A DNA stretch of 19,862 nucleotides from Paraglaciecola arctica (GCA_003232445.1 QIJM01000594.1:1-19862), one strand, 5' to 3'. Positions 1 to 7,762 are shown, counted from the stretch's first letter. Translations and numbers: made by a program. Notes: generated by a model not told the origin, from the letters alone.

Positions 1-343
1 CCATGCTGAGCAACGCACCGGTATTACCGCCACTGACACAAGCATCTGCTTCATTATTATCAACTAAATCTAGTATACGTCGCATCGAAGATTTTTTTTT
101 GTGCCGTAAAGCATGAGCAGGTGCTTCATCCATCGCTACGGTTTCTGGGCAATCGGACAAGGTAATACGAGCTTGGATATTTACTGGTTGTTTGTTATGC
201 CACTGTGACATAAGCGCCAACGGGCCACACAATATAAAGTGTAAATGAGGGGTTTGCTGAAGTGCTGCCAATGCGGCAGGAAAAATAATATGGGGGCCGT
301 TATCGCCCCCCATGATATCTAACGCTAAGGTTAGACGACTCAA
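1..343 (-). CDS. plsX: Phosphate acyltransferase PlsX, N-terminal part (cut by window start)
   Basis: PlsX makes acyl-phosphate from acyl-ACP, the first committed donor for glycerol-3-phosphate acylation in membrane phospholipid synthesis; it is a peripheral, cytoplasmic-face enzyme. About 114 N-terminal residues are visible on the minus strand. They include the diagnostic start LTLALDIMGGDNGP, a segment with SDCPETVAMDEAPAHA, and CVSGGNTGAL, all matching the PlsX family as recalled from E. coli. The start is a TTG at 343-341: an in-frame TAA lies five codons upstream and no ATG or GTG precedes the conserved residues. The TTG overlaps the rpmF stop codon in a TTGA arrangement (4 nt), which implies translational coupling. 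No strong Shine-Dalgarno is seen before the TTG. The 3' end lies outside the window. Confidence 0.95.
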   Translation of the reverse strand, partial: MSRLTLALDIMGGDNGPHIIFPAALAALQQTPHLHFILCGPLALMSQWHNKQPVNIQARITLSDCPETVAMDEAPAHALRHKKKSSMRRILDLVDNNEADACVSGGNTGALLSM

Positions 344-510
344 AGTTCTGTCACTTTAAAGCCTTTGTAGTAACCATCAGCGGTCACGTGATGACGAATA
401 TGTGTCTCACCTGACGTTGAATCTACAGACAAAGTCGCAGTACCAAGTGCATCGTGTGAACGACGCATACCACGTCTTGAACGAGTTTTCTTACTCTTCT
501 GTACAGCCAT
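340..510 (-). CDS. rpmF: 50S ribosomal protein L32
   Basis: This is a 56-residue protein of the large ribosomal subunit, read on the minus strand from the ATG at 510. It begins MAVQKSKKTRSRRGMRRSHD and contains TSGETHIRHHVTADGYYKG, which matches bacterial L32 in sequence and length (E. coli L32 is 57 residues). The classic zinc-binding cysteines found in some L32 proteins are absent, as in E. coli. An AGGAG Shine-Dalgarno at 518-522, overlapping the stop codon of yceD, precedes the ATG at good spacing. The gene lies 10 bp after yceD and overlaps plsX by 4 nt, forming the conserved yceD-rpmF-plsX operon that ties ribosome production to lipid synthesis. Confidence 0.97.
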   Translation of the reverse strand: MAVQKSKKTRSRRGMRRSHDALGTATLSVDSTSGETHIRHHVTADGYYKGFKVTEL

Positions 511-520
511 TACTTTACTC

Positions 521-1048
521 CTAGTCTCGCTTAAGTTCTTTCAAAACCGCGAACGGGTTTGGACGTTCATTGGCCGGTTCAATTTTTCCGAAGCTCATTT
601 TATCACGTTTTTGTTTGCAATCCTCCTCTGCATGAAGAGCTACAATCGGCAATGATAAAATCAGTTCGTCTTCAAGAGTTTGAAATAAATTGATTTCTCC
701 TTGGTCATCGACCTCAACCGGTTCGTAAACACCCGGTAACTCATCTTCTACTTCTTCTTTAACACTCTGCACGGGGCTAAAACAAAAAGATACATCTATA
801 GGATGTTTGAAGACTTCATTACATCTCTCACAGATTAGTGATGTTGAACATGCCATCTGACCTTGAAAATAAGTAAGACCCTGCTCGTCTTTCGCAAACT
901 TAATTTCAACATCGACTTCTTTGACAATATCAGCAACTGATCCAAGCAACCTAGGCATCTCAGACGCTAAAATCACACCCCGATAATCGGCACGTATATT
1001 GGCGTTTTTAACTGGGTCTACCTGCTTGGGTAGTTTCACTTTCTGCAT
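521..1048 (-). CDS. yceD: YceD, 23S rRNA accumulation protein (DUF177)
   Basis: This 175-residue DUF177 protein is similar throughout to E. coli YceD. In bacteria and plastids the family is linked to accumulation of 23S rRNA, and its gene almost always precedes rpmF. Family marks are the MQKVKLP start, a cysteine pair CERC (C73, C76), CFSPV near residue 90, an acidic middle with YEPVEV and the C-terminal NPFAVLKELKR. The ATG at 1048 is supported by the conserved MQKVKLP start. No Shine-Dalgarno precedes it, and a near-perfect -10 element lies only 11 nt upstream, so the mRNA may be almost leaderless. The molecular mechanism of the protein is not known from sequence. Confidence 0.95.
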   Translation of the reverse strand: MQKVKLPKQVDPVKNANIRADYRGVILASEMPRLLGSVADIVKEVDVEIKFAKDEQGLTYFQGQMACSTSLICERCNEVFKHPIDVSFCFSPVQSVKEEVEDELPGVYEPVEVDDQGEINLFQTLEDELILSLPIVALHAEEDCKQKRDKMSFGKIEPANERPNPFAVLKELKRD

Positions 1049-1059
1049 AGCGCGCGCAT

Positions 1060-1086
1060 ATTATAGCTACAACTCAATTTAGTCAA
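1060..1086 (-). promoter_or_regulatory. Sigma-70 promoter for yceD-rpmF-plsX
   Basis: On the minus strand there is TTGACT (1086-1081), a 15-bp spacer and a perfect TATAAT (1065-1060). The spacer is 1-2 bp shorter than optimal; reading the -35 as TTTGAC gives 16 bp. The predicted start of transcription is about 1053-1055, leaving a leader of only 5-7 nt before the yceD ATG at 1048. Confidence 0.65.
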
Positions 1087-1168
1087 AGAAAAAATCATAG
1101 TTAATGACACCCAGCGCTGCATTTTATATGCTTTGGTTAATCTTTTTAAGACGCAGTAACCATTATCT

Positions 1169-1783
1169 ATGAAAATCATTCTGGCTTCGAGTTCCTCTTA
1201 CCGCCAATCCATCTTAAAAAAACTGCATATTCCGTTCTCTTGTATTGCGCCCAATATAGATGAATCGTCAGTACCGAATGAATCTATCTCGAATCAAGTA
1301 GAACGTCTTGCCAAAGATAAAGCGTTAAGCATAGCCACCCAAAAAGCCCATAATGATAGTTATGTCATTGGCTCAGATCAATTGGCTAGCTTTAACGGCA
1401 AAGTGTTAGGGAAACCGGAAGATTTTGCCACCGCCAAACAACAACTACTGATGTTTAGTGGCCAAACAGTCAGGTTTTACACAGGGTTGTGCCTGATTCA
1501 TTCAGCCAAAAAACAATTATCTCAAATAGTAGAAACTTCTGATGTGACATTTAAAACTTTAACTGAGAATCAAATTTCCACCTACTTACAGATTGAGCAA
1601 CCTTACGACTGTGCAGGCAGCTTTAAATGTGAAGGTTTAGGTATTGCGTTATTTGAATCACTCGATGGCAGAGATCCAAATACATTAATTGGTTTACCTC
1701 TGATCGCCTTGATAAATTTGTTTAATATGATGTCTGTAGACTTATTTGATTACATGCAAAAAGACACGGGTTTAGACATGTAG
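1169..1783 (+). CDS. yceF: Maf-family nucleotide pyrophosphatase YceF (7-methyl-GTP pyrophosphatase)
   Basis: This 204-residue Maf/HAM1-superfamily enzyme is of the YceF branch, which hydrolyses modified nucleotides (m7GTP in E. coli) to the monophosphate and pyrophosphate, cleaning the nucleotide pool in the cytoplasm. Motifs seen are LASSSSYR (residues 5-12, phosphate-binding loop), the DES segment near 31-33, GSDQ (68-71) with the likely catalytic Asp70, GKP (81-83), YDCAGSFKCEGLG (146-158) and GRDPNTLIGLPLIAL (167-181). CAGSFK and LFESLDGRDPNTL closely follow E. coli YceF rather than the dTTPase paralogue YhdE. The gene is divergent from yceD and convergent with rluC, the order seen in E. 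coli. Its ribosome binding site is weak. Confidence 0.93.
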   Translation: MKIILASSSSYRQSILKKLHIPFSCIAPNIDESSVPNESISNQVERLAKDKALSIATQKAHNDSYVIGSDQLASFNGKVLGKPEDFATAKQQLLMFSGQTVRFYTGLCLIHSAKKQLSQIVETSDVTFKTLTENQISTYLQIEQPYDCAGSFKCEGLGIALFESLDGRDPNTLIGLPLIALINLFNMMSVDLFDYMQKDTGLDM

Positions 1784-1820
1784 CAATAAGTCATCTAATC
1801 CATCAATTACTGCCAAGGGT

Positions 1821-2774
1821 TTATGTTTCACTTCTCAGTCTCTTCAACACACTGACCAAACTTGGCTCCAGTGGTGCTTTATAACTTACTCGTTCATCGG
1901 TATTAGGATGAATAAAAGCCAATGAGTGTGCATGTAGAAACAACCTCTTAAGACCTATTTTATGCGTTCTTTGGTCAAAGTCTTTATCACCGTACCTGTT
2001 ATCAGACGCAATCGGGTGACCAGCATGTAAACAATGAACGCGAATTTGGTGAGTACGGCCGGTAATAGGCGATGCTTCAACTAACGTTGCTTGATTAAAG
2101 GACTCCAAAATACGATAGCGGGTTTCTGATGGTTTACCCTCTTCATTAACTAACACTATTCGTTCGCCAGATTTTAAAGTGTTCTTTAACAATGGCGCTT
2201 TTACCTTAAAGCGATTAGCTGGCCATTCTCCAGCAACTAAAGCTTGATAACGCTTGTCGACTTTTCTATCTCTGAGCTGTTCGTGTAGGTTTTTTAAAGC
2301 AGAACGTTTTTTAGCGATTAATAAACAGCCCGAGGTATCGCGGTCTAGTCTGTGCACTAACTCTAAAAATTTTTGTTGTGGGCGCAATGCTCTGAGGGCT
2401 TCAATCACCCCAAAACTTAAACCACTGCCACCATGCACCGCTGTACCTGAAGGTTTATTCAACACAATCAGCCAGTCATCTTCGTACAATATGTGATTTT
2501 CTAGACTCGACACTTTATTCAGTTTAGTAGAAGGTAAATCGGTTGGCTCAGATACTCGAACAGGCGGAATACGCAACTCATCGTTAGGCTGTAATTTATA
2601 TTCGGGCTTAACCCGTTTTTTGTTCACACGCACTTCACCTTTACGCAAAATGCGATAAATAAGGCTTTTAGGCACTCCCTTTAAGAAAGTGCGTAAATAG
2701 TTATCTATTCTTTGCCCTTCAAGGTCAGGATCGATAATAACAAATTGAACTTTTTGAAATGATAGGTCTGTCAT
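1821..2774 (-). CDS. rluC: 23S rRNA pseudouridine synthase RluC
   Basis: RluC converts uridines 955, 2504 and 2580 (E. coli numbering) of 23S rRNA to pseudouridine. The 317-residue protein has an N-terminal S4 RNA-binding domain (about 19-73, with RIDNYLRTFLKGVPKSLIYRILRKGEVRVN) and an RluA-family catalytic domain (about 95-290). HRLDRDTSG (141-149) supplies catalytic Asp144, and ITGRTHQIRVH (237-247) is the second conserved motif. Length and start agree with E. coli RluC. It is divergent from rne across a 601-bp gap and convergent with yceF across 37 bp in which no clear terminator is visible. Subfamily assignment rests on the S4 domain, the rne neighbourhood and sequence similarity. Confidence 0.95.
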   Translation of the reverse strand: MTDLSFQKVQFVIIDPDLEGQRIDNYLRTFLKGVPKSLIYRILRKGEVRVNKKRVKPEYKLQPNDELRIPPVRVSEPTDLPSTKLNKVSSLENHILYEDDWLIVLNKPSGTAVHGGSGLSFGVIEALRALRPQQKFLELVHRLDRDTSGCLLIAKKRSALKNLHEQLRDRKVDKRYQALVAGEWPANRFKVKAPLLKNTLKSGERIVLVNEEGKPSETRYRILESFNQATLVEASPITGRTHQIRVHCLHAGHPIASDNRYGDKDFDQRTHKIGLKRLFLHAHSLAFIHPNTDERVSYKAPLEPSLVSVLKRLRSET

Positions 2775-2827
2775 AGGCCGCGTATTGTAACTGAATTGTT
2801 CTGCTATATGCCCAGTATTTTAATGTC

Positions 2828-2857
2828 TTGCCAGTGTCAGTGCTTTAATGTGATAAT
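2828..2857 (+). promoter_or_regulatory. Candidate promoter for rne
   Basis: There is a TTGCCA -35 element (2828-2833), an 18-bp spacer and GATAAT (2852-2857), preceded by an extended -10 TG (2849-2850). The predicted start is near 2864, just before the first hairpin of the leader, which would give an rne leader of about 510 nt. This was found by eye only. Confidence 0.5.
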
Positions 2858-2863
2858 ACGCCG

Positions 2864-3375
2864 GATTTCAAACATGTAATGCGTGTTTGAAACAAACAGA
2901 TGAATTAATCAGTTCTGTATGCAAAGACGACCAAATTGTCGTGCAGCGTTTATCGTAAAACGTAACTTGCAAGCCTAATACGGCTAATCAACTGTGAAGC
3001 GAGTAACTTTTCACAGGTTTGATTAAACAGAACCCTTACATCAGCGATATAAATCACCTATTGATCGCCATTGATGTAAAGAATACAAAAGAATTGACAA
3101 GATATTTGAATAACGAAATAGCCCGACAAGCACTCGTTTTTCGAATACGACTAAGTTTTGAATAACCAATCAGTAAGCTAAACATGCCGCCTTGTTTAGC
3201 GCCTATAAAATATAGGTAAAGTGTTTAAAAACAATGAATTAAATAATTAATGAAATAGCACTTAGGCGCAAAAACTTAACTTTTAGTATACAGTCGTAAG
3301 GCTGCATTGAATAATTGTCACATTACTGCGTAGTTCTTTACTTGTGGTGATCGGTACTTTACCGAGCTAACAAGA
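2864..3375 (+). promoter_or_regulatory. Long structured 5' leader of rne (rne5-like autoregulatory region)
   Basis: The 601-bp gap between rluC and rne holds no credible ORF but has a run of inverted repeats that would fold in the rne mRNA. (a) 2866-2892: TTTCAAACA/TGTTTGAAA, 9 perfect pairs. (b) 2985-3025: TAATCAA plus CTGTGAA pairing with TTCACAG plus TTGATTA, 14 pairs with a 2-nt bulge and 11-nt loop. (c) 3036-3079: TTACATCAGCGAT pairing with ATCGC and TGATGTAA, 13 pairs with a 3-nt bulge. (d) 3177-3200: GCTAAACA/TGTTTAGC. (e) 3202-3216: CCTATA/TATAGG. (f) 3351-3365: TCGGTA/TACCGA, ending 10 nt before the ATG. Known biology: in E. coli the 361-nt rne leader contains hairpins through which RNase E controls decay of its own mRNA (Rfam family rne5). 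That this leader works the same way is inferred from position and structure; I cannot show sequence homology. Confidence 0.65.
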
Positions 3376-6222
3376 ATGAAAAGAATGTTAATCAATGCCA
3401 CTCAGCAAGAAGAATTGCGAGTGGCACTTGTAGATGGTCAAAAACTTTATGATTTGGACATAGAAAGTCCAGGCCACGAACAGAAAAAAGCCAATATTTA
3501 CAAAGGTAAGATTACCCGCGTAGAGCCTAGTTTAGAAGCCGCATTTGTCGATTACGGCGCGGATCGTCACGGTTTCCTTCCTCTAAAAGAAATTGCCAGA
3601 ACTTACTTCCCTCAAGGTTATCGATTTGAAGGTCGCCCGAATATTAGAGAGGTGATCAGAGAAGGCCAAGAAGTCATTATTCAAATTGATAAAGAAGAAC
3701 GTGGCCAAAAAGGCGCAGCCTTAACCACCTTTATCAGTCTAGCTGGCAGCTACTTAGTATTAATGCCAAACAACCCTCGCGCTGGCGGAGTATCTCGTCG
3801 TATTGAAGGCGATGAGCGTACTGAATTAAAAGCAGCTTTAGGTGGTTTAGACCTACCAGACGGCATGGGCTTAATCGTCAGAACGGCTGGCGTAGGCAAA
3901 TCAACTGAAGAACTTGCATACGATTTGGATTACCTGGTTTCAGGTTGGGGTCGTATCAAAGAAATGGCCGACTCTCGCCCCGCTCCTTTCCTTATTCACC
4001 AAGAAAGTGACGTAGTAGTACGAGCGATCCGCGATTACCTAAGACGCGATATTGGTGAAATCCTTATCGATAATGCCAGCGTGCACGAAAGAGCATTAAA
4101 ACACGTTGAACAGATGCGCCCAGATTATGTTAACCGCGTAAAACTTTACAATGGTGATGTGCCTTTGTTCAGTCATTATCAAATTGAAAGCCAAATTGAA
4201 TCGGCTTTTCAGCGTGAAGTGAGACTTCCCTCAGGTGGCTCAATAGTTATTGACCCAACTGAAGCGTTAATTTCAATAGATATTAACTCTGCCCGAGCAA
4301 CTAAAGGTAGCGATATTGAAGAAACAGCCTTCAATACCAACCTTGAAGCAGCAGATGAAGTGGCTCGTCAATTACGTTTACGTGATGCCGGCGGTTTAGT
4401 GGTCATCGACTTTATTGATATGACCCCAGTGCGTCATCAACGTGAAGTTGAAAACCGCATGAAAGACGCAGTCCGAGATGATAGAGCAAGAGTACAACTA
4501 GGCCGTATTTCACGCTTTGGTTTATTAGAGATGTCACGTCAGCGTTTACGTCCTTCATTAGGCGATTCAGCCAATAATGTGTGCCCAAGGTGCAGTGGTC
4601 ACGGTACGGTTCGTGGTACAGAGTCATTAGCTTTGTCTGTGCTTCGTATTATGGAAGAAGAAAGCATTAAAGATAATACAGGTCAAATTGAAGCCCAATT
4701 GCCTGTTAATGTCGCGACTTACTTGTTAAACGAAAAACGCAATTCAGTACGCAGTGTTGAAAAGCGTCATAGCGTACAATTGGTTATTATTCCTAACCCG
4801 AATATGGAAACGCCGCAATACAGCGTTGCACGTAGACGCCCAGATGACGCAGTTCAGGAAATGAGTTATAACCTGCCATTGATTGAGCAAGAAGAAAACA
4901 TTACCGATAAAAATGTTGCACCAGCAATGGCTAAAGAACAACCTGCTTTGCAAAGCCTTATTACACCAGAGCAGAAAAAAGTGCCTCCCGCTGCCGTTAA
5001 ATCAAAAAGCTTATTAGATAAAGCCAGCAAATGGATTTCTGGATTATTCAAAGCAGAAGAAAAAGTGGTTCCTAAGAAAACCACTCATACGCGCAATCAA
5101 TCAACTAATCAGCGTCGAAATAAAAACACTCGCCCCGATAGAAACAAACGGAATAGCAAAAATCACGAGCGCAAAAGATCCGGTGAACAGTCTGCTAATC
5201 GTAACGAACGCCCAGATAGAAACGAACGTTCTGAGCGCAAACCAAGAAATGATAACCGCAACCCGCGACGCGACGACAAACCAGTAGAAGCGACACAAGA
5301 CGCCGCTATGGTGACAAAGAGCAGTGCGCCAGCACCGGCCAAGAAAAAAGAACAGAGAAAGCGCCGCGATACCAGACGTAGTGTTAGAGTTGACGCTGAA
5401 AATGAAGAGCAAAACAATGTAGTTGCTGCTGTTCAAGAAACTCAGACGGCCATTATTGAGCAACCAGAAACAGTTGTTCAAAATAATGTAGTTGAAGTTA
5501 GTGAAATAATTAAGCCAGAAAAAACGCTTGAAACAACACAAGTAGACGTAGCCGCAGAATCGACCACAGAGACAACAGACGCTCAAGCAGTTAGCAAAGA
5601 TGAAAAGTCGACACCTCGCAGTCGCCGTTCTCCTAGGCATATTCGAGCGGCGGGTCAAAAACGTCGTAAAGCAAGTGACGAGAAAGACGAAACCGTGAAA
5701 ACTGAAGCAGATGAAGTGACCCAAGACGAGCTTCAGTTTGATGAACCTGTAGCGGCGCCTGAAATCGAAACGACACCTGAAGTAACTGTTGCTGAAGAAT
5801 CGCCGGAACAAGTGACGATGGAATTAGCGCCTGAGTCCGCTCAGGTTGTCGATATACCTGAACCTGTCACACAATCTGACAATCCAGAAGAAAGTCAAGT
5901 TGCTGCGACTGAGTCTGAAAAAGAAGATGTTCCTAAGCCGGTCAAAAAAACGGTCAAAAAAACAGTAAAAAAAGCGCCGGTTAAGAAAGCAGCAAAAAAG
6001 GCCACGTCTTTGAAAGTTGCAGCTAAGCCAGTCAAAAAGGGATCAGTGTCAGCCCCTATGGCTCGACCTGTGTCTATTGATGACGCTTTTGTAGACGTCA
6101 ACATCGGTTCGCTTGACGACGACGCCAGACCAGAAGTTAAACGCTCTGGTAAGTCAGCAGCGTTTTCAAGTTCATCAAATGCAGCGACAGCACCAGCAAC
6201 CCGCCCTGGTTCACAAAGCTAG
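3376..6222 (+). CDS. rne: Ribonuclease E, degradosome scaffold
   Basis: This endoribonuclease starts decay of most mRNAs and matures 9S rRNA and tRNAs; its tail organises the membrane-attached degradosome. It is 948 residues long. The catalytic half (1-~510) is nearly collinear with E. coli: S1 domain about 38-120, 5'-sensor/RNase H region, catalytic SIDINSA (Asp302) and VIDFIDM (Asp345), and the zinc link CPRC (C403, C406) that joins dimers. The tail is disordered: an amphipathic segment at 545-564 (LDKASKWISGLFK) resembling the membrane anchor, an Arg/Asn-rich block 572-668, RRSPRHIRAAGQKRRK (750-765) matching the end of E. coli AR2, an acidic stretch 770-850, Lys-rich KPVKKTVKKTVKK repeats (854-875) and a final VSIDDAFVDVNIGSLDDD (899-916). 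The start MKRMLINATQQEE equals E. coli, though the ribosome binding site is weak. Confidence 0.97.
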   Translation: MKRMLINATQQEELRVALVDGQKLYDLDIESPGHEQKKANIYKGKITRVEPSLEAAFVDYGADRHGFLPLKEIARTYFPQGYRFEGRPNIREVIREGQEVIIQIDKEERGQKGAALTTFISLAGSYLVLMPNNPRAGGVSRRIEGDERTELKAALGGLDLPDGMGLIVRTAGVGKSTEELAYDLDYLVSGWGRIKEMADSRPAPFLIHQESDVVVRAIRDYLRRDIGEILIDNASVHERALKHVEQMRPDYVNRVKLYNGDVPLFSHYQIESQIESAFQREVRLPSGGSIVIDPTEALISIDINSARATKGSDIEETAFNTNLEAADEVARQLRLRDAGGLVVIDFIDMTPVRHQREVENRMKDAVRDDRARVQLGRISRFGLLEMSRQRLRPSLGDSANNVCPRCSGHGTVRGTESLALSVLRIMEEESIKDNTGQIEAQLPVNVATYLLNEKRNSVRSVEKRHSVQLVIIPNPNMETPQYSVARRRPDDAVQEMSYNLPLIEQEENITDKNVAPAMAKEQPALQSLITPEQKKVPPAAVKSKSLLDKASKWISGLFKAEEKVVPKKTTHTRNQSTNQRRNKNTRPDRNKRNSKNHERKRSGEQSANRNERPDRNERSERKPRNDNRNPRRDDKPVEATQDAAMVTKSSAPAPAKKKEQRKRRDTRRSVRVDAENEEQNNVVAAVQETQTAIIEQPETVVQNNVVEVSEIIKPEKTLETTQVDVAAESTTETTDAQAVSKDEKSTPRSRRSPRHIRAAGQKRRKASDEKDETVKTEADEVTQDELQFDEPVAAPEIETTPEVTVAEESPEQVTMELAPESAQVVDIPEPVTQSDNPEESQVAATESEKEDVPKPVKKTVKKTVKKAPVKKAAKKATSLKVAAKPVKKGSVSAPMARPVSIDDAFVDVNIGSLDDDARPEVKRSGKSAAFSSSSNAATAPATRPGSQS

Positions 6223-6247
6223 CAAGCTTAATACTCGCAAGAGTTTA

Positions 6248-6285
6248 AAAAATGCCGCAAAACCTCACGGTCTTGCGGCATTTTT
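6248..6285 (+). terminator. Intrinsic terminator after rne
   Basis: AAAAATGCCGCAA (6248-6260) pairs perfectly with TTGCGGCATTTTT (6273-6285), and an inner ACC/GGT pairing shortens the loop. The GC-rich stem core is flanked by an A-tract and a T-tract, so it could act in both directions. It lies 25 bp after the rne stop and separates rne from rhlE. Confidence 0.9.
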
Positions 6286-6367
6286 ATTGGTAGTCTAAGT
6301 GCTATTGTGTGTTAATTACTGTATCCTCCCGCGACTATTTTTAGCTATTTAAAATTCAAGCTATGTT

Positions 6368-6394
6368 CAGACAATGTCTGCAATCTAGTCAGAC
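6368..6394 (+). promoter_or_regulatory. Alternative hairpins in the rhlE upstream region
   Basis: CAGAC (6368-6372) can pair with GTCTG (6376-6380), and the same GTCTG can instead pair with a second CAGAC (6390-6394). The element lies 33 bp before the rhlE ATG. It is seen in sequence only; a role (transcript stability, cold response or helicase autoregulation) is speculative, and five-base stems can arise by chance. Confidence 0.3.
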
Positions 6395-6427
6395 GTATAA
6401 GCTAATCACCCTATTTGAGAATTATCT

Positions 6428-7762
6428 ATGAGTTTTGCCGATCTTGGCCTTTCACCAAAAATTTTATCCGCTGTAGCCAGTAAAGGGTATACCATCCCGT
6501 CACCCATTCAAGCTCAAGCCATACCCGCAGTATTGCAAGGTAGTGACGTAATGGCTGCGGCGCAAACAGGTACAGGTAAAACGGCTGGTTTCACTCTGCC
6601 CATATTACATTTACTGAGCCAAGGACAATCAGCCAGACCTAATCAGGCCCGGGCATTGATACTCACTCCCACCAGAGAGTTGGCGGCACAAATAGCAGAA
6701 AGTGTACAAACTTATGGCAAAGACCTGCCGTTAAAGTCAGCCGTGGTATTTGGCGGGGTGGGAATTAATCCACAAATGATTAAATTACGTAAAGGCGTTG
6801 ATATATTAGTTGCCACCCCTGGTCGCCTGCTTGACTTATACAACCAAAATGCAGTGAAGTTTAGCGAGTTAGAAATCCTTGTTATGGACGAAGCCGATCG
6901 CATGTTAGACATGGGTTTTATTCACGACATCAAAAGAATCATAAAATTGTTACCGAAAAAACGTCAAAACTTAATGTTTTCAGCCACCTTTTCCGACGAC
7001 ATTCGAAAACTAGCCAAAGGTTTAGTGAATAACCCAGTAGAAATTTCAGTATCGCCTGCTAACACAACAGTCGATTTAGTTGAGCAATGGGTGTATCCAG
7101 TTGACAAAAGCCAAAAGTCAGCCATTCTCACCCGCTTAATTAAAGATAATGACTGGCAACAAGTGCTGGTATTTAGTCGTACCAAACACGGCGCTAACCG
7201 CATTACTAAGCAACTTGAAGCGAGAGGCATTTCCTCAGCAGCCATTCATGGCAATAAAAGTCAGGGAGCGCGCACCAAAGCACTTGCCGACTTCAAACAA
7301 GGTAAAGTTAAAGCCTTGATTGCCACAGATATTGCCGCTCGTGGACTGGATATTGACCAGTTACCTCAAGTGGTTAACTTTGATCTACCCAATGTACCTG
7401 AAGATTACGTACACAGAATTGGCCGAACGGGTCGTGCTGGCGCAACAGGGCAAGCCATATCTTTGGTCACCCAAGAAGAATTTAAACAATTAGTCGATAT
7501 TGAAATACTGATTAAACAAATAATTCAACGCAAAATCATCCCCGGCTTTGAACCCACTCAAAAAGTGCCAGAGTCACGATTAGATCAACGCCCAATTAAA
7601 GCCCCAAAACCTAAAAAGCCTAAATCTGAGCATAGAGACGGCCAAAGGTCAGGCAGCCAACGTTCTGGAGGTCAGTCAACTGGAAGCAAACCATCTAGAG
7701 ATAGTCGTTCAAACAGTCGCGGTAGAAGTGGAAATAGAAATAACAATAGCGGTAATAGGTAA
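6428..7762 (+). CDS. rhlE: DEAD-box RNA helicase RhlE
   Basis: RhlE is an ATP-dependent RNA helicase that acts in ribosome assembly and RNA decay. The 444-residue protein has all helicase motifs: Q motif (22-29, IPSPIQAQ), Walker A AQTGTGKT (45-52), PTREL (81-85), GG (109-110), TPGR (130-133), DEAD (154-157), SAT (185-187), then domain 2 with ARGLD (304-308) and HRIGRTGRAG (329-338). The start MSFADLGLSPKIL and the HGNKSQGARTKALADFK block are typical of RhlE among DEAD-box proteins. The tail from about 390 is basic, low-complexity Lys/Ser/Gly/Arg/Asn, common in RhlE and probably RNA binding. It sits directly downstream of rne but is separated by a terminator. RhlE can associate with RNase E in some bacteria, so the adjacency may be meaningful. 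The stop codon overlaps a 24-bp repeat. Confidence 0.95.
   Translation: MSFADLGLSPKILSAVASKGYTIPSPIQAQAIPAVLQGSDVMAAAQTGTGKTAGFTLPILHLLSQGQSARPNQARALILTPTRELAAQIAESVQTYGKDLPLKSAVVFGGVGINPQMIKLRKGVDILVATPGRLLDLYNQNAVKFSELEILVMDEADRMLDMGFIHDIKRIIKLLPKKRQNLMFSATFSDDIRKLAKGLVNNPVEISVSPANTTVDLVEQWVYPVDKSQKSAILTRLIKDNDWQQVLVFSRTKHGANRITKQLEARGISSAAIHGNKSQGARTKALADFKQGKVKALIATDIAARGLDIDQLPQVVNFDLPNVPEDYVHRIGRTGRAGATGQAISLVTQEEFKQLVDIEILIKQIIQRKIIPGFEPTQKVPESRLDQRPIKAPKPKKPKSEHRDGQRSGSQRSGGQSTGSKPSRDSRSNSRGRSGNRNNNSGNR

Noticed and set aside
1784..1820. Terminator between convergent yceF and rluC
   Set aside because: No stem with a T-tract could be found in these 37 bp.
5101..5811. 236-residue minus-strand ORF
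   Set aside because: It is antisense to the Arg-rich tail of rne; its Phe/Cys/Arg-rich composition is that expected of a reverse-frame shadow, and no ribosome binding site or family motif is seen.
6113..6298. 61-residue plus-strand ORF overlapping the rne 3' end
   Set aside because: It runs out of frame through the rne tail and into the terminator; no ribosome binding site or recognisable domain.
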